From Brevibacterium siliguriense (lineage in GTDB: Bacteria > Actinomycetota > Actinomycetes > Actinomycetales > Brevibacteriaceae): DNA of 64,000 nucleotides. The notes beneath the pieces were generated by a model that was given only the letters and a program-made list of their open reading frames with translations, was not told where the DNA came from and did no database searches. Position numbers and translations under genes: made by a program. Positions 50,623-60,312 of this stretch are shown piece after piece; position 1 is the first letter of the stretch, and every line of letters begins with the position of its first letter. The stretch spans positions 248,001-312,000 of the forward strand of contig NZ_LT629766.1 in assembly GCF_900105315.1 (NCBI RefSeq), in the 5' to 3' direction.

Positions 50623-52203
50623 TCACCCCTCTGGATCGGGGATGATCGGAAGCTCGGTCGTCACTTCATCCCGGGGAACCGCCTCGGCGCTGGCCGCAGT
50701 GTTGTCCACGGAATCGTCAGCAGGCATTCCCGTCAGACGTTCGGGTTTGAGGATCTCGCCGAGCTGATCGCGTTCGAGCAGGCCGTGTTCGACGACGAGG
50801 TCGGCGATCGGCTCGTTCGTCGCCAGCGCCTCCTTCGCGAGCTTCGCTGCCGGGGCGTATCCGATGACCGGGGCGAGCGCGGTGATGACGGTGACGGACC
50901 GATCGACGATATCGTTGAGCCGATCCTCGTTGGCGGTGATGCCGTTGACGCAGTTGATGCGGAAGGTCTGGGCAGCACGTTCGAGCCACGTGATCGACTG
51001 GAAGAGCGAGTGGGCGATGATCGGTTCGAAGGCGTTGAGCTGCAGCTGTCCGGCTTCGACGGCCATGGACACGGTGACGTCGGCCCCGGCCACGGAGTAC
51101 GCGACCTGGGAGACCGCCTCGGGGATGACGGGATTGACCTTGCCGGGCATGATCGACGACCCTGCCTGGCGGGCGGGCAGGTTGATCTCGCCGAGGCCGG
51201 CCTGTGGTCCCGAGGACAGCAGACGCAGATCGTTGGCGATCTTCGACATCTTCAGTGCGCTGCGCTTGAGCGCACCCGAGAACGTGATGAAGACCCCGGT
51301 GTCCGAGGTCGATTCGACGAGGTCGCCAGCGGTGACGAGGTCGAGCCCCGTGATCTGACGCAGGTGTTTGATGACCGCTTCCTTGTACCCGACCGGCGCG
51401 TTGATCGAGGTGCCGATCGCGGTCGCGCCCATGTTCACCTCGCCGAGGAGGGCGACGGCTTCCTCGAGCCGCTGGACGTCCTCGCGCAGGGTCGTGGCGA
51501 AGGCGTTGAATTCCTGGCCGAGCGTCATCGGCACCGCGTCCTGCATCTGAGTGCGGCCGACCTTGATGATGCGCGAGAACTCGCGGCCCTTCGCGGCGAA
51601 GGAATCGGCGAGGAGCGTGAGTTCAGACAAGAGGTTCTGCAGCGAGAACGCCAACGCGATCTTGATCGCTGTCGGGTAGGTGTCGTTCGTCGACTGGCTG
51701 TGGTTCGTGTGGTCGTTGGGGTGGATGAACGCGTAGTCACCCTTGGATCGGCCGGCGATTTCGAGGGCGCGGTTCGTGATGACCTCGTTGGCGTTCATGT
51801 TCGTCGAGGTGCCGGCCCCACCTTGGACGACGCCGACGGCGAACTGGTCGTGGAGTTTGCCGGACTTGATCTCTTCACAGGCCGCGTCGATGAGATTCGC
51901 ACGCTGATCATCGAGCGCGCCGATCTCGGCATTGGCACGAGCAGCGGCCTGTTTGACGCAGGCGAAGGCGCGAACGAAGTCGGGATAGACGGAGATGGGA
52001 CGACGAGCGATGGGGAAGTTCTCATTCGCACGAGCCGTGTGCACGCCCCAGTACGCGGTGTCGGGAATCTCGAGGCTGCCGATCGAGTCGGTCTCGGTGC
52101 GGGTGGGAAGGTTCTGGCTTGCGGGAATCGGACCCGTCGCCGTCGTCGAGGTGAGGGGAAGAGAAGCGGTATTGGGGTCTGCGGAGGCGTTCGACTCAGT
52201 CAT
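50623..52203 (-). CDS. aspA: Aspartate ammonia-lyase
   Basis: A 526-residue aspartase/fumarase superfamily enzyme. The signature GSSIMPGKVNPVIPEAV is complete, as are TSTNMNANEVITNRALE and HPNDHTNHSQSTND. GSLEIPDTAYWGVHTARA is typical of aspartase rather than fumarase (FIPADKYWGAQT). It releases ammonia from aspartate to give fumarate. About 45 N-terminal residues (Ser/Thr/Ala-rich) precede the usual start, but no better ATG lies between. The ribosome site is weak. The gene is single and fits the nitrogen-catabolic theme of the window. Confidence 0.88.
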   Translation of the reverse strand: MTESNASADPNTASLPLTSTTATGPIPASQNLPTRTETDSIGSLEIPDTAYWGVHTARANENFPIARRPISVYPDFVRAFACVKQAAARANAEIGALDDQRANLIDAACEEIKSGKLHDQFAVGVVQGGAGTSTNMNANEVITNRALEIAGRSKGDYAFIHPNDHTNHSQSTNDTYPTAIKIALAFSLQNLLSELTLLADSFAAKGREFSRIIKVGRTQMQDAVPMTLGQEFNAFATTLREDVQRLEEAVALLGEVNMGATAIGTSINAPVGYKEAVIKHLRQITGLDLVTAGDLVESTSDTGVFITFSGALKRSALKMSKIANDLRLLSSGPQAGLGEINLPARQAGSSIMPGKVNPVIPEAVSQVAYSVAGADVTVSMAVEAGQLQLNAFEPIIAHSLFQSITWLERAAQTFRINCVNGITANEDRLNDIVDRSVTVITALAPVIGYAPAAKLAKEALATNEPIADLVVEHGLLERDQLGEILKPERLTGMPADDSVDNTAASAEAVPRDEVTTELPIIPDPEG

Positions 52204-52361
52204 AGTGGTATCAGAATCTCATATCTTTCGAGCCAACCGAAGGTGGTCTCGGCGGCAGCGGACAGGCGGAGGACTCGCTCGGAAGAATCAGACGACTGGT
52301 GTGCAGCAGACTGACGATTCCGGCACAGCTGTCCGCCCGTCCCCCTGCAGAAGTCGCTCAT

Positions 52362-53651
52362 TCAGACAGCGGCAGCAGCTAGACCTGTGCGAGCAGGCGA
52401 ATAGTCACGGTACATCCGCTGGATATCGATCTGATCAGCAACATACTTGGCATCGTGCCAAACTCCCCAGATGAAGCTCGATCCACGCCGCGACAGCCAC
52501 GGCAGACCGAGGAAATACACTCCGGGGACGGGCGAGACTCCGCGTGCATGAACCGGGTAACCGGACTCGTCCAGCACCCCATCGACATTGAGCCACGAAT
52601 AGTCGACACCGAATCCGGTCGCCCAGATCACCGTGCGAATGCCCGCCTCGGCTAGATCGAGTTCGAGGATCGGATTCGCGACGCATTCCGGGTCGGCTCC
52701 GAGCACATGAGCCTCCGGTTCAGGCGGCAGGTCGAGGCCATTGCGTTCGATGTATTCATCGGCCGCGTTGAGCAGCGAGAGATAGTTCTCGTCACCATTG
52801 GTGATGTTCTTCTGCAGATCCGTCCCCAGAACGAGCTTTCCACCTGAGTACCCATTGGCGCGCCCGAGGAGCGTGATTCCCGAAGCAGCCAGATCCCGGA
52901 AATCGACGGTATGTCCGCCTCCGGCACCACTGACCGCAATAGTGACATGTTCCGCTCCGGCAGGCGGAGTAACGAGGTCCCACAGTCCGAGGACGCCCAG
53001 CCACCAGCAGAAATCGCGGCCACGGTAGGACCTGGGAGGACGATCATGGGGACCAACAGCAAGATGAACCGGCCTGCCCGAGTTCTGAATCTCTGCGGCG
53101 ATCTGCACACCCGAGGACCCTGCTCCGACCACGAGGACTCCGCCGTCTTCGAGCTGGTCAGGGTTCTTGTACGAGCTCGAATGCATCTGGGTGAATCCTG
53201 CGTCTTCCGGAATGAGTCCGGGAATGCGCGGGGTCTGGAACGGACCGGTTGCCGACACCACGTAGTCGGCGTCGATGGCACCGGAGTCGGTGGTCACCCG
53301 GTAGCCGCGGCTGCCGCTGTTCTCATCGACCGAGGTGACTGTCACACCGGTGCGCACCGGCAGGTCTTTGCGATCGACAAGTTTCTGAAAGTAGTCGGCA
53401 ACCTCTGCCTTCGTAGCGAATCCATCAGGATCGGTCTCTTCGAATTCCTGTGTGGGGAAGCGATCGTGCCAGGCGGGCCCGTTGGCGACGAGGGAGTCCC
53501 ATCGGCGGGAGCGCCAGGCTTCGGCGACCCGATCCTTCTCGAGGACGACATGGGCCACTCCCCTCTCGCTGAGATGCTCGCTCATCGCGATTCCCGCCTG
53601 ACCGCCGCCGATGACGACGACCTCGGTGGATTCTGCGGCTGTGTTCGACAT
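52362..53651 (-). CDS. Flavin-containing monooxygenase-like protein
   Basis: A 429-residue two-dinucleotide-domain flavoprotein of the CzcO/FMO-like group. The FAD motif is VVVIGGGQAGIAMSEHL at the N-terminus, the NADP motif VLVVGAGSSGVQIAAEI near residue 175, and an ATG motif VSATGPFQTPRIPG plus IWATGFGVDYSWL close the FAD. It would use NADPH and O2 to hydroxylate or oxygenate a small substrate. The ATG 53651 follows GGAAGGG and is preferred over a start 30 codons upstream. It is a lone gene between aspA and LysR. Confidence 0.85.
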   Translation of the reverse strand: MSNTAAESTEVVVIGGGQAGIAMSEHLSERGVAHVVLEKDRVAEAWRSRRWDSLVANGPAWHDRFPTQEFEETDPDGFATKAEVADYFQKLVDRKDLPVRTGVTVTSVDENSGSRGYRVTTDSGAIDADYVVSATGPFQTPRIPGLIPEDAGFTQMHSSSYKNPDQLEDGGVLVVGAGSSGVQIAAEIQNSGRPVHLAVGPHDRPPRSYRGRDFCWWLGVLGLWDLVTPPAGAEHVTIAVSGAGGGHTVDFRDLAASGITLLGRANGYSGGKLVLGTDLQKNITNGDENYLSLLNAADEYIERNGLDLPPEPEAHVLGADPECVANPILELDLAEAGIRTVIWATGFGVDYSWLNVDGVLDESGYPVHARGVSPVPGVYFLGLPWLSRRGSSFIWGVWHDAKYVADQIDIQRMYRDYSPARTGLAAAAV

Positions 53652-53850
53652 GGACACCCTTCCGTCGGTGCCGCACTGCGGCGGCCTCTGCTTCGTTGCT
53701 GGCGGGCACAACTTCGATGTTGCCCGGACGCCCTCCAGCAAACCGCAGGTGGAAGCGGCAATGCCAATAGTTCTTCACGGTCCACTGCATCTTATGAATA
53801 GATGCAGCACCCATTTGCCGATCACTTAGAGGTATCTAACGGAAACGCTC

Positions 53851-54777
53851 TCAGCCTGACTCAGGGGCCACCTCGGCGAGGATCTCGCGAACGACGTCGG
53901 CCACGGCAGCGGCCTTCGCCGTCTGCCCGGACCGAGCCAGGGTGGACACGGCCACATGCAGTGTGGGGACGGGATCGGAGATCTCGAGGATCGTCGTCCG
54001 CTCCCCCGTGTAGGTCTGCCGGATACGCGGCCGCTGATTGAGGATGGAGAAGCCGAGGCCCATGGCGACCATTGAGCGCACGGTCTCGTAGCTCGAGCTG
54101 CGATAGCGCACATGCGGGGTGATGCCGGCCAGGCGGAGCATGTTGAGGAAGTACTCGCGGCTGTCGGGCAGGTCGAGGACGACGAAGTCATCCTCGGCGA
54201 GCTCGGACAGCGAGACCTTCTTCCGACGGGCGAGACGGTGATCGGTGCCGACGATGACGTGCGGCCGTGCCTCGCCGACGATCTCGGCGCGAATGCCGTC
54301 GGATTCGGTGAGGTCGTAGTTGAGCGCGAGTTCGGCTCGACCGCTGCGCAGAGCGTCGATGCTCTCTTCGTGGTCTCCTTCGACGACCTCCACGGTCAGC
54401 TCCGGGTGGCGCTCGCCCAATCTCTGGAGAAGCTGCGGCAGCAGAAACGGTGCGATCGTCTGGAAGCAGGCGATGACGATGGTTCCACGCACCTCACGCT
54501 GTCCGGCCTGGATCGAGTCGACGGCGTCGGTGATCCGACCGAAGATCTCCCGGGTCTCGTGCAGCAGGCTCTCACCGGCCGAAGTCAGCACGAGGCCCTT
54601 CGAGTGCTGACGCACGAACAGCGGAGCACCGAGGGCCTTCTCCAGCTGGTTGATCGCCGTCGACACCGCCGACTGGGCGATGTGCAGCTCCTGGCTGGCC
54701 TCGGTCATATTGAGCGTCTTCGCACATTCGGCGAAGTACGACAGCTGAGTCAGCGTGATCGCGAATCTCTGCACCAT
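53851..54777 (-). CDS. LysR-family transcriptional regulator
   Basis: A 308-residue LysR with the HTH at residues 5-65 (LSYFAECAKTLNMTEASQEL, then AQSAVSTAINQLEKALG) and the effector domain from about 92 (GTIVIACFQTIAPFLLPQLL). It is similar to the regulator at 8149-9069. It is divergent from the RidA-DUF1028-M20-MHS cluster over a 130-bp AT-rich gap, the usual LysR layout, and probably activates that cluster. The AT-rich segment near 54820-54840 (ATTATAACT) is a candidate -10 region. Confidence 0.88.
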   Translation of the reverse strand: MVQRFAITLTQLSYFAECAKTLNMTEASQELHIAQSAVSTAINQLEKALGAPLFVRQHSKGLVLTSAGESLLHETREIFGRITDAVDSIQAGQREVRGTIVIACFQTIAPFLLPQLLQRLGERHPELTVEVVEGDHEESIDALRSGRAELALNYDLTESDGIRAEIVGEARPHVIVGTDHRLARRKKVSLSELAEDDFVVLDLPDSREYFLNMLRLAGITPHVRYRSSSYETVRSMVAMGLGFSILNQRPRIRQTYTGERTTILEISDPVPTLHVAVSTLARSGQTAKAAAVADVVREILAEVAPESG

Positions 54778-54907
54778 TGCGGCTCCCAGCGATGAAGAAT
54801 CTGTTTTGTAGATGCTCTGACTAAATTATAACTATTTCACAGATGAATGGAATATCTCGAGAATGGGTGCAGACAACGACCGCTTCACTCGACGAGGAGA
54901 CACCGCC

Positions 54908-55360
54908 ATGGCAGAGCCGACGCACACACGACTGAGAAAGTTCAACACCAAGGACACCTATCCGGAGCAGAATCTCGACAACGATCTCTGCCAGGCCGTC
55001 GTCGCCGGCGGTGTCGTCTACCTGCGTGGACAGATCGGTCAGGACCTCGAGACTCGGGAGTCAGTGGGCATCGGCGATGTCACGGCGCAAGCGGAGAAGG
55101 CGATGGCGAACATCGCTATGCTCCTCGAGGAGGCCGGCAGCAGCCTCGCCGACATCGTCAAGGTCACCGTCTACATCATCGACCCCCGCTACCGCGAAGA
55201 CGTCTACCGCACCATGGGCAAGTGGCTCAAGGGCGTCTACCCCGTCTCGACGGGCATCGTCGTCCAGGCCCTGGCACGGCCCGAATGGCTCGTCGAGATC
55301 GACGCCACCGCCGTCATCAGCGACACCGCCGAGGCGGGACGAACCGAGGTGGCCCAGTGA
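54908..55360 (+). CDS. RidA-family protein
   Basis: A 150-residue YjgF/RidA-fold protein. It has KFNTKDTYPEQNLDNDLCQA and the RidA C-terminal segment ALARPEWLVEIDATAV; the arginine of LARPEWLVEI is at the usual intermediate-binding place. RidA proteins hydrolyse reactive enamines/imines or related unsaturated amides. The ATG 54908 follows GAGGAGAC; an in-frame ATG at 54863 is less likely. Its stop overlaps the next start as GTGA. Context suggests it clears or uses an imine formed in this cluster. Confidence 0.85.
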   Translation: MAEPTHTRLRKFNTKDTYPEQNLDNDLCQAVVAGGVVYLRGQIGQDLETRESVGIGDVTAQAEKAMANIAMLLEEAGSSLADIVKVTVYIIDPRYREDVYRTMGKWLKGVYPVSTGIVVQALARPEWLVEIDATAVISDTAEAGRTEVAQ

Positions 55361-56040
55361 CCTTCTCGCTTCTCCTCCACGATCCCGAGACCGGGGAGTT
55401 CGGCTCCGCGATCTCCTCGTCCTCACCGGCTGTCGCCGCTCGCTGCATCAATCTCGCCGACGGCATCGGCGGGGTGAACTCCCAGAACATCACCGACCCC
55501 CTCCTCGGTCCGGCGATCCTCTCCGAGATGAGCAGCGGCAAGAATGCACAGACAGCACTCGACGCGGTCGTCGCCGCCGCCGATCCGACCGCGATCGACT
55601 TTCGGCAGCTGCTCGTCATCGATTCCGCCGGCAGCACCGCCGCACATTCTGGCGCACAGGCACTCGGCATCTTCGGCGCCCGCACCGAGACCAATGCCGT
55701 GGCCGGGGGCAATATGCTCGCAAACCTCGAGGTCCTCGACGCCTTCGTCGAGACCGCACTGTCTGCCACCGGACGCCTCGAAGAGCGCCTCTTCGCAGCA
55801 TTCGAGGCCGCCATGACCGCCGGCGGGGAGGCCGGTCCCGTCCACTCGGCGGGCTTGTCCGTGGTCAACGGCTCCGGTTGGAGAGTCACCGATCTGCGTG
55901 TCGACTGGGCCGATGAGGATCCCATTGGGCAGCTGGGCCGCCTCCTCGAGATCTGGATGCCTCAGCGTGATGACTACATCACCCGCGGCCTGAACCCGGC
56001 GGCCTCACCGTCCTACGGCGTACCTGGAGACGATCGATGA
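55357..56040 (+). CDS. DUF1028 Ntn-hydrolase-like protein
   Basis: A 227-residue DUF1028 protein. The start TFSLLLHDPETGEFGSAISSS with SSPAVAARCINLADGIGGV is the family's hallmark. The Thr at position 2 or so can serve as N-terminal nucleophile in Ntn hydrolases, so removal of the initiator Met (GTG start) would expose it. The GTG overlaps the RidA stop (55357-55360), and the stop overlaps the next ATG (56037-56040), so these three are strongly coupled. The family's reaction is unproved; an amide or ureide hydrolysis is plausible, from the RidA and M20 neighbours. Confidence 0.83.
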   Translation: MTFSLLLHDPETGEFGSAISSSSPAVAARCINLADGIGGVNSQNITDPLLGPAILSEMSSGKNAQTALDAVVAAADPTAIDFRQLLVIDSAGSTAAHSGAQALGIFGARTETNAVAGGNMLANLEVLDAFVETALSATGRLEERLFAAFEAAMTAGGEAGPVHSAGLSVVNGSGWRVTDLRVDWADEDPIGQLGRLLEIWMPQRDDYITRGLNPAASPSYGVPGDDR

Positions 56041-57179
56041 CCAACGCGGCAACCGCAGTCAAGGATCGAATCGCCGCCAGGATCGCCGAGATCGCCCCTC
56101 GGCTCATCGCACTGTCGAACTCCCTCCACGACGAGCCGGAGCTCGGCTGGCAGGAGTTCCGCTCCTCGGCCGCCGTCGCCGGAGTCCTGGCCGAGCACGG
56201 CTTCACCGTCGAACGCCCCTACCTCGGACTCGAAACCGCGTTTCGCGCCACGTTCGGGACGGGCGAGTTCACCATCGGCTTCCTCGCCGAGTACGACGCC
56301 CTGCCCGGCCTCGGTCACGCCTGCGGCCACAACCTCATCGCCGCGATGAGCGTCGGTGGTGCGATCGGCCTCGCCGAGGCGGCTGGGGAACTCGGCATCA
56401 CCGTCGAGGTCATCGGCACACCGGCCGAAGAAGGCGGAGGCGGCAAGATCGAACTGCTCGACCGCGGCGCCTTCACCGAACTCGACTTCGCGCTCATGGC
56501 CCACCCCGCTCCCGTCGACGTCGCCGAGGCCGAGCCCTTCGCCGTCACCCACTGGCACGTCGAATACACCGGTCGAGCCGCCCATGCCGCCGCATACCCG
56601 GAACGCGGCATCAATGCCAACGACGCGTTCCTCATCGCCCAGGTGGCCCTCGGCCTGCTCCGCCAGCAGCTGCCGAAGACAGCCAGAGTGCACGGTGTGA
56701 TGACGAACGGCGGCGAGGCACCCAACGCGATTCCCGAGAAGACCGAGGGCCGCTGGTACGTGCGTGCCGAGACGACGGAGGAGCTGCTCGCCCTCGAACA
56801 GAAGGTCACCAACTGCTTCGAGGCCGGGGCCCTGGCCACCGGGGCCGAACTGACTATCAACCCGGAAAGCCGCCGCTATTCGGAGATGCGCACCGATGAG
56901 GTCGCGCTCGAAGCCTACCGGGCCAATGCTCTCGCACTCGGCCGGAACTTCGACGTCGACCCCGTCGCAGCGACGATGAACCGCGCGTCGACGGATATGG
57001 GCAACGTCTCCCAGATCGTCGACGCAATCCACCCCTACATCGGCGTCGGCGGCGAGGCGAGCAACCATCAGGCGGCGTTCGCCGAATCCTGCGTCGGCGA
57101 AAGGGCCGAGAGCACACTCATCGACGGCGCCACCGCGTTGGCCTGGACCGCCGCGGATGTGAGCATCCAGCGCGGCTGA
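56037..57179 (+). CDS. M20 family amidohydrolase (aminobenzoyl-glutamate/IAA-amino acid type)
   Basis: A 380-residue M20 amidohydrolase. The early SLHDEPELGWQEFRSS is typical of this clade; metal residues are in YDALPGLGHACGHNL, TPAEEGGGGKIELL, AHPAPVD and VGGEASNHQ near the C-terminus. The dimer domain has YTGRAAHAAAYPERGINAND. It cleaves an N-acyl bond of an amino acid or aminobenzoyl conjugate. The ATGA overlap with the DUF1028 gene fixes the start. With RidA and DUF1028 it makes a three-gene unit before the transporter. Confidence 0.85.
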   Translation: MTNAATAVKDRIAARIAEIAPRLIALSNSLHDEPELGWQEFRSSAAVAGVLAEHGFTVERPYLGLETAFRATFGTGEFTIGFLAEYDALPGLGHACGHNLIAAMSVGGAIGLAEAAGELGITVEVIGTPAEEGGGGKIELLDRGAFTELDFALMAHPAPVDVAEAEPFAVTHWHVEYTGRAAHAAAYPERGINANDAFLIAQVALGLLRQQLPKTARVHGVMTNGGEAPNAIPEKTEGRWYVRAETTEELLALEQKVTNCFEAGALATGAELTINPESRRYSEMRTDEVALEAYRANALALGRNFDVDPVAATMNRASTDMGNVSQIVDAIHPYIGVGGEASNHQAAFAESCVGERAESTLIDGATALAWTAADVSIQRG

Positions 57180-57238
57180 CCGACGGCCACACCGCCAGCA
57201 CAGCGCTGGCAACCACGATTCCAAAGGAGGATTCGGAC

Positions 57239-58642
57239 ATGTCAGGTGACACCCAAGCTGCCGAAGGGCTGGCCTATCAGAAAGGTCTGCGCAAAAGCGT
57301 GGTCGCCGGCTCCATCGGCGTCCTCGTCCACTGGTTCGACTGGGCCGTCTATGCCTATATGGCCACGACGATCGCAGCGATCTTCTTCCCCGAGGAGGAC
57401 AGCACAGCAGGACTGCTCGCCACCTTCGCGGTCTTCGCCGTCTCCTTCCTCGTCCGGCCGATCGGCGCGGTCATCTTCGGCCGCCTCGGCGACAAACTCG
57501 GACGCAAGCACACCCTGTCGCTGGTCATCCTCGCCATGGCCCTGTCGACGCTCGCACTCGGAGTGCTCCCGACCTACGGAACCATCGGTGTACTCGCTCC
57601 GATCCTCCTCATCGTCACCCGCATCGTCCAGGGCCTGGCCGCCGGCGGCGAATTCGGCAGCGCGGCGGCCTTCCTCGGTGAGTTCTCACCGCCGAAGCGC
57701 CGAGGCTTCGGCTGCAGCTGGCTCGAGGTAGGCTCCCTGGCCGGATTCCTCTTGGCCTCCTTCGTCGTCTTCCTCCTCAACCAGGCGCTGACGCCCGACC
57801 AGGTGGGCTCTTGGGGATGGAGGATCCCGTTCCTCATCACCGTGCCCCTGGGCTTCATCGGCCTCTACATCCGCCGGAAGATCGAGGACACCCCGGAGTT
57901 CTCTGCCCTGCAGAAGATGGAGACCGTCGCCGAGGCGCCCCTGCGCGAGGTGTTCAGGCGCAATCCCAAACAGTTCCTCCAGACCTGCGGGATGGAGACG
58001 TTCATGAACGTCACGTTCTACGTCGTCCTCGTCTACCTGCTCACCTATCAGGAGACCGCCGTGGGCATCGAACCGGGACGGGCAGCGCTGCTGTCGACCC
58101 TGGCCTCGGCGCTCGGACTCGTCATCGTCCCGCTGGCTGGCCTCGCCTCGGACAGGTTCGGACGCAAGCCTGTGCTCATGACCGCGGCGATCGCACTCAC
58201 GGTACTCTCGGTTCCGTTGTTCCTCCTCATGGGCGCCGACTACCCGTGGGCGTCTTTCGTCTCGACCTTCGGCCTGGCGTTCATCCTCGCGATCATCCTC
58301 GGCACGCACGCCGCCACCGTCGTCGAGCTCTTCCCGACCCGGACGAGGCAGACGGGACTGTCCATCGCCTATGCCCTGACAGCCGCACTCTTCGCAGGCA
58401 CTGCGCCGTACATCCTCACCTGGCTCATCGATTCCACCGGCAGCACGCTGAGCCCCGGCTGGTTCCTCGCCGTCGTCGGCGTCATCGGCATCGTCACCGT
58501 CGCTTCCCTGCCCGAGACCCGCGGCATCGACCTGCTGCGCTCCGACGACCTCGAGGAATCATCGGCAACCCCAGTCGCCGAGGCGGCCGCGCAGGCCGAA
58601 GGCCCCAGCCCCTCGCCCGTCGAATCCTCCAGCGACCGCTGA
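57239..58642 (+). CDS. MFS transporter, MHS type
   Basis: A 467-residue 12-helix MHS symporter. Marks are GVLVHWFDWAVYAYMATTIA in helix 1, FGRLGDKLGRKHTLS, GLAAGGEFGSAAAFLGEFSP and ASDRFGRKPVLMTAA. It has a strong ribosome site (AAAGGAGG). It is the fourth gene of the RidA cluster and is expected to import the substrate. It is one of three MHS carriers in this window, each tied to a catabolic cluster. The C-terminal tail is a Ser/Ala/Glu-rich cytoplasmic tail. Confidence 0.86.
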   Translation: MSGDTQAAEGLAYQKGLRKSVVAGSIGVLVHWFDWAVYAYMATTIAAIFFPEEDSTAGLLATFAVFAVSFLVRPIGAVIFGRLGDKLGRKHTLSLVILAMALSTLALGVLPTYGTIGVLAPILLIVTRIVQGLAAGGEFGSAAAFLGEFSPPKRRGFGCSWLEVGSLAGFLLASFVVFLLNQALTPDQVGSWGWRIPFLITVPLGFIGLYIRRKIEDTPEFSALQKMETVAEAPLREVFRRNPKQFLQTCGMETFMNVTFYVVLVYLLTYQETAVGIEPGRAALLSTLASALGLVIVPLAGLASDRFGRKPVLMTAAIALTVLSVPLFLLMGADYPWASFVSTFGLAFILAIILGTHAATVVELFPTRTRQTGLSIAYALTAALFAGTAPYILTWLIDSTGSTLSPGWFLAVVGVIGIVTVASLPETRGIDLLRSDDLEESSATPVAEAAAQAEGPSPSPVESSSDR

Positions 58643-58693
58643 TCACTGTCACCGCCCGCTCGCTTTCCGCCCCACATTCGAAGGAGACCTTCC

Positions 58694-60214
58694 ATGACCG
58701 CGACTCTGACCGACACCACGACCCGACCGGCGACCCTGGCCGAGTGGCGGGCCGCAGCGGCGGCCCTGACCATCGACGGGCGCCCCGTCATCGACGGACG
58801 CCGGGTCGATGCACGCTCGGGGCAGACCTATGCGAAGACGAACCCGGCCACCGGTGAGGTGATCTCGCAGCTCCACCTCGGTGACGGATCCGATGTCGAT
58901 GCAGCGGTGGCGAGCGCCCGCGCCGCGTTCGATGCCGGCGAGTGGTCGCGCGCCTCGGCGACGCATCGGCGTGAGGTGCTGCTGCGCCTGGCCGAGCTCA
59001 TCGAAGCGCGGTCGGACGAATTCGCCCTCCTCGACACGCTCGACATGGGCAAGCCGATCGGTGAGTCCTCGACGATCGATGCTCCGGGGGCCGCAGCTCT
59101 GTTCCGCTTCTACGGAGAGGCGATCGAGAAGCTCAGCGACGAGATCCCGGTGACTCCGGCCGGGTCGACAGCGCTCGTCACTCGCGAACCGCTGGGCGTC
59201 ATCGGGGTCATCGTGCCGTGGAACTATCCGCTGGAGATCGCGACGTGGAAGATCGCGCCCGCGCTGGCGGCCGGCAATGCGCTGGTCGTCAAACCGCCGG
59301 TCGAGGCCTCGCATTCGGTCCTGCTGCTGGCCGAGATCGCCGCCGAGGCGGGGCTGCCTGCGGGCATCCTCAACGTCGTTCCCGGTCGCGGGTCTGTCGT
59401 CGGTACGGCACTGGGCCGGCACATGGATGTGGACATGCTCGGCTTCACCGGGTCCACCGAGGTCGCCAAGCAGCTTCAGGTCTACGCCGGGGAGTCCAAT
59501 ATGAAGCGTTTGGCACTCGAGGCCGGAGGCAAGAGCGCGAACGTCATCTTCGCCGACACCGATGACCTCGCTGCCGCGGCTCGGAAGGCGGCGTTCGGCA
59601 TCTTCTACAACCAGGGAGAGGTCTGCTCAGCCACCTCGCGGATCTTCGTCGAACGACCCGTGTACGAGGAGTTCGTCCATCTGCTCGAGGACGCGGCGGA
59701 GGACTTCCAGCCCGGAGATCCGCTCGATCCCGAGAGCGCGATCGGCTGCCTCGTGTCCGAGAAGCACGCCGACGAAGTCTGGGAATGCATCGAACAGGCC
59801 CGCGCGGAAGGCACCATCGTCCAGGGCGGCAACCGTCCGGCGATCAACGGTCGCCGCACCTTCGTCGAGCCGACGATCGTCACCGACCTGCCGGCCGATC
59901 ACCGTCTGCACAGCCACGAGATCTTCGGACCGGTCGCCCTCGTCACCCCTTTCGACACCGAGGAGGAGGCGATCGCCAAGGCGAACGAGACGCCGTACGG
60001 CCTGGCCGCGGCGCTGTGGACGGGCAGTATGTCCCGGGCGCATCGTGTGTCCGCTCTCCTGGTGGCCGGCACTGTCTCGGTCAACACCGTCGACGCACTG
60101 GGTTTCACCACACCCTTCGGCGGGTTCAAGCAGTCCGGCTTCGGTCGCGACCTGTCCGTCCACGCCCTGGAGAACTACTCGGACTTCAAGACGACCTGGC
60201 TGCAGTGGGGGTGA
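58694..60214 (+). CDS. Aldehyde dehydrogenase
   Basis: A 506-residue NAD(P)-dependent aldehyde dehydrogenase. The catalytic Cys311 is in NQGEVCSATSR and the general base Glu276 in LALEAGGKS; the Rossmann segment has GFTGSTEVAKQL and PWNYPLEIATWKIAPALAAG. The overall type matches PuuC/betaine aldehyde dehydrogenases that oxidise amino-aldehydes made by amine oxidases. ATG 58694 follows GAAGGAG. It is 51 bp past the MHS carrier, so it is probably the last gene of the RidA cluster, and a hairpin follows. It could also serve the copper amine oxidase to the right. Confidence 0.88.
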   Translation: MTATLTDTTTRPATLAEWRAAAAALTIDGRPVIDGRRVDARSGQTYAKTNPATGEVISQLHLGDGSDVDAAVASARAAFDAGEWSRASATHRREVLLRLAELIEARSDEFALLDTLDMGKPIGESSTIDAPGAAALFRFYGEAIEKLSDEIPVTPAGSTALVTREPLGVIGVIVPWNYPLEIATWKIAPALAAGNALVVKPPVEASHSVLLLAEIAAEAGLPAGILNVVPGRGSVVGTALGRHMDVDMLGFTGSTEVAKQLQVYAGESNMKRLALEAGGKSANVIFADTDDLAAAARKAAFGIFYNQGEVCSATSRIFVERPVYEEFVHLLEDAAEDFQPGDPLDPESAIGCLVSEKHADEVWECIEQARAEGTIVQGGNRPAINGRRTFVEPTIVTDLPADHRLHSHEIFGPVALVTPFDTEEEAIAKANETPYGLAAALWTGSMSRAHRVSALLVAGTVSVNTVDALGFTTPFGGFKQSGFGRDLSVHALENYSDFKTTWLQWG

Positions 60215-60262
60215 AACATCCTCGCTGCTGCACGGCACACCGGCACTGAAGCTCATTCTCGG

Positions 60263-60312
60263 CGCGGTGAACCGGCAGCTACCCCAACGCGGGGTAGTGC
60301 CGGTTCACCGCG
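60263..60312. terminator. Long hairpin between ALDH and TetR
   Basis: CGCGGTGAACCGGCA plus TACCCC (60263-60285, one bulged G at 60278) pairs with 60291-60312 around the loop AACGC. It lies 48 bp past the ALDH stop and overlaps the last codons and stop of the convergent TetR gene. It should terminate transcription from both sides. The core GGTGAACCGGCA is shared with the hairpin at 18198-18240. Confidence 0.75.
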
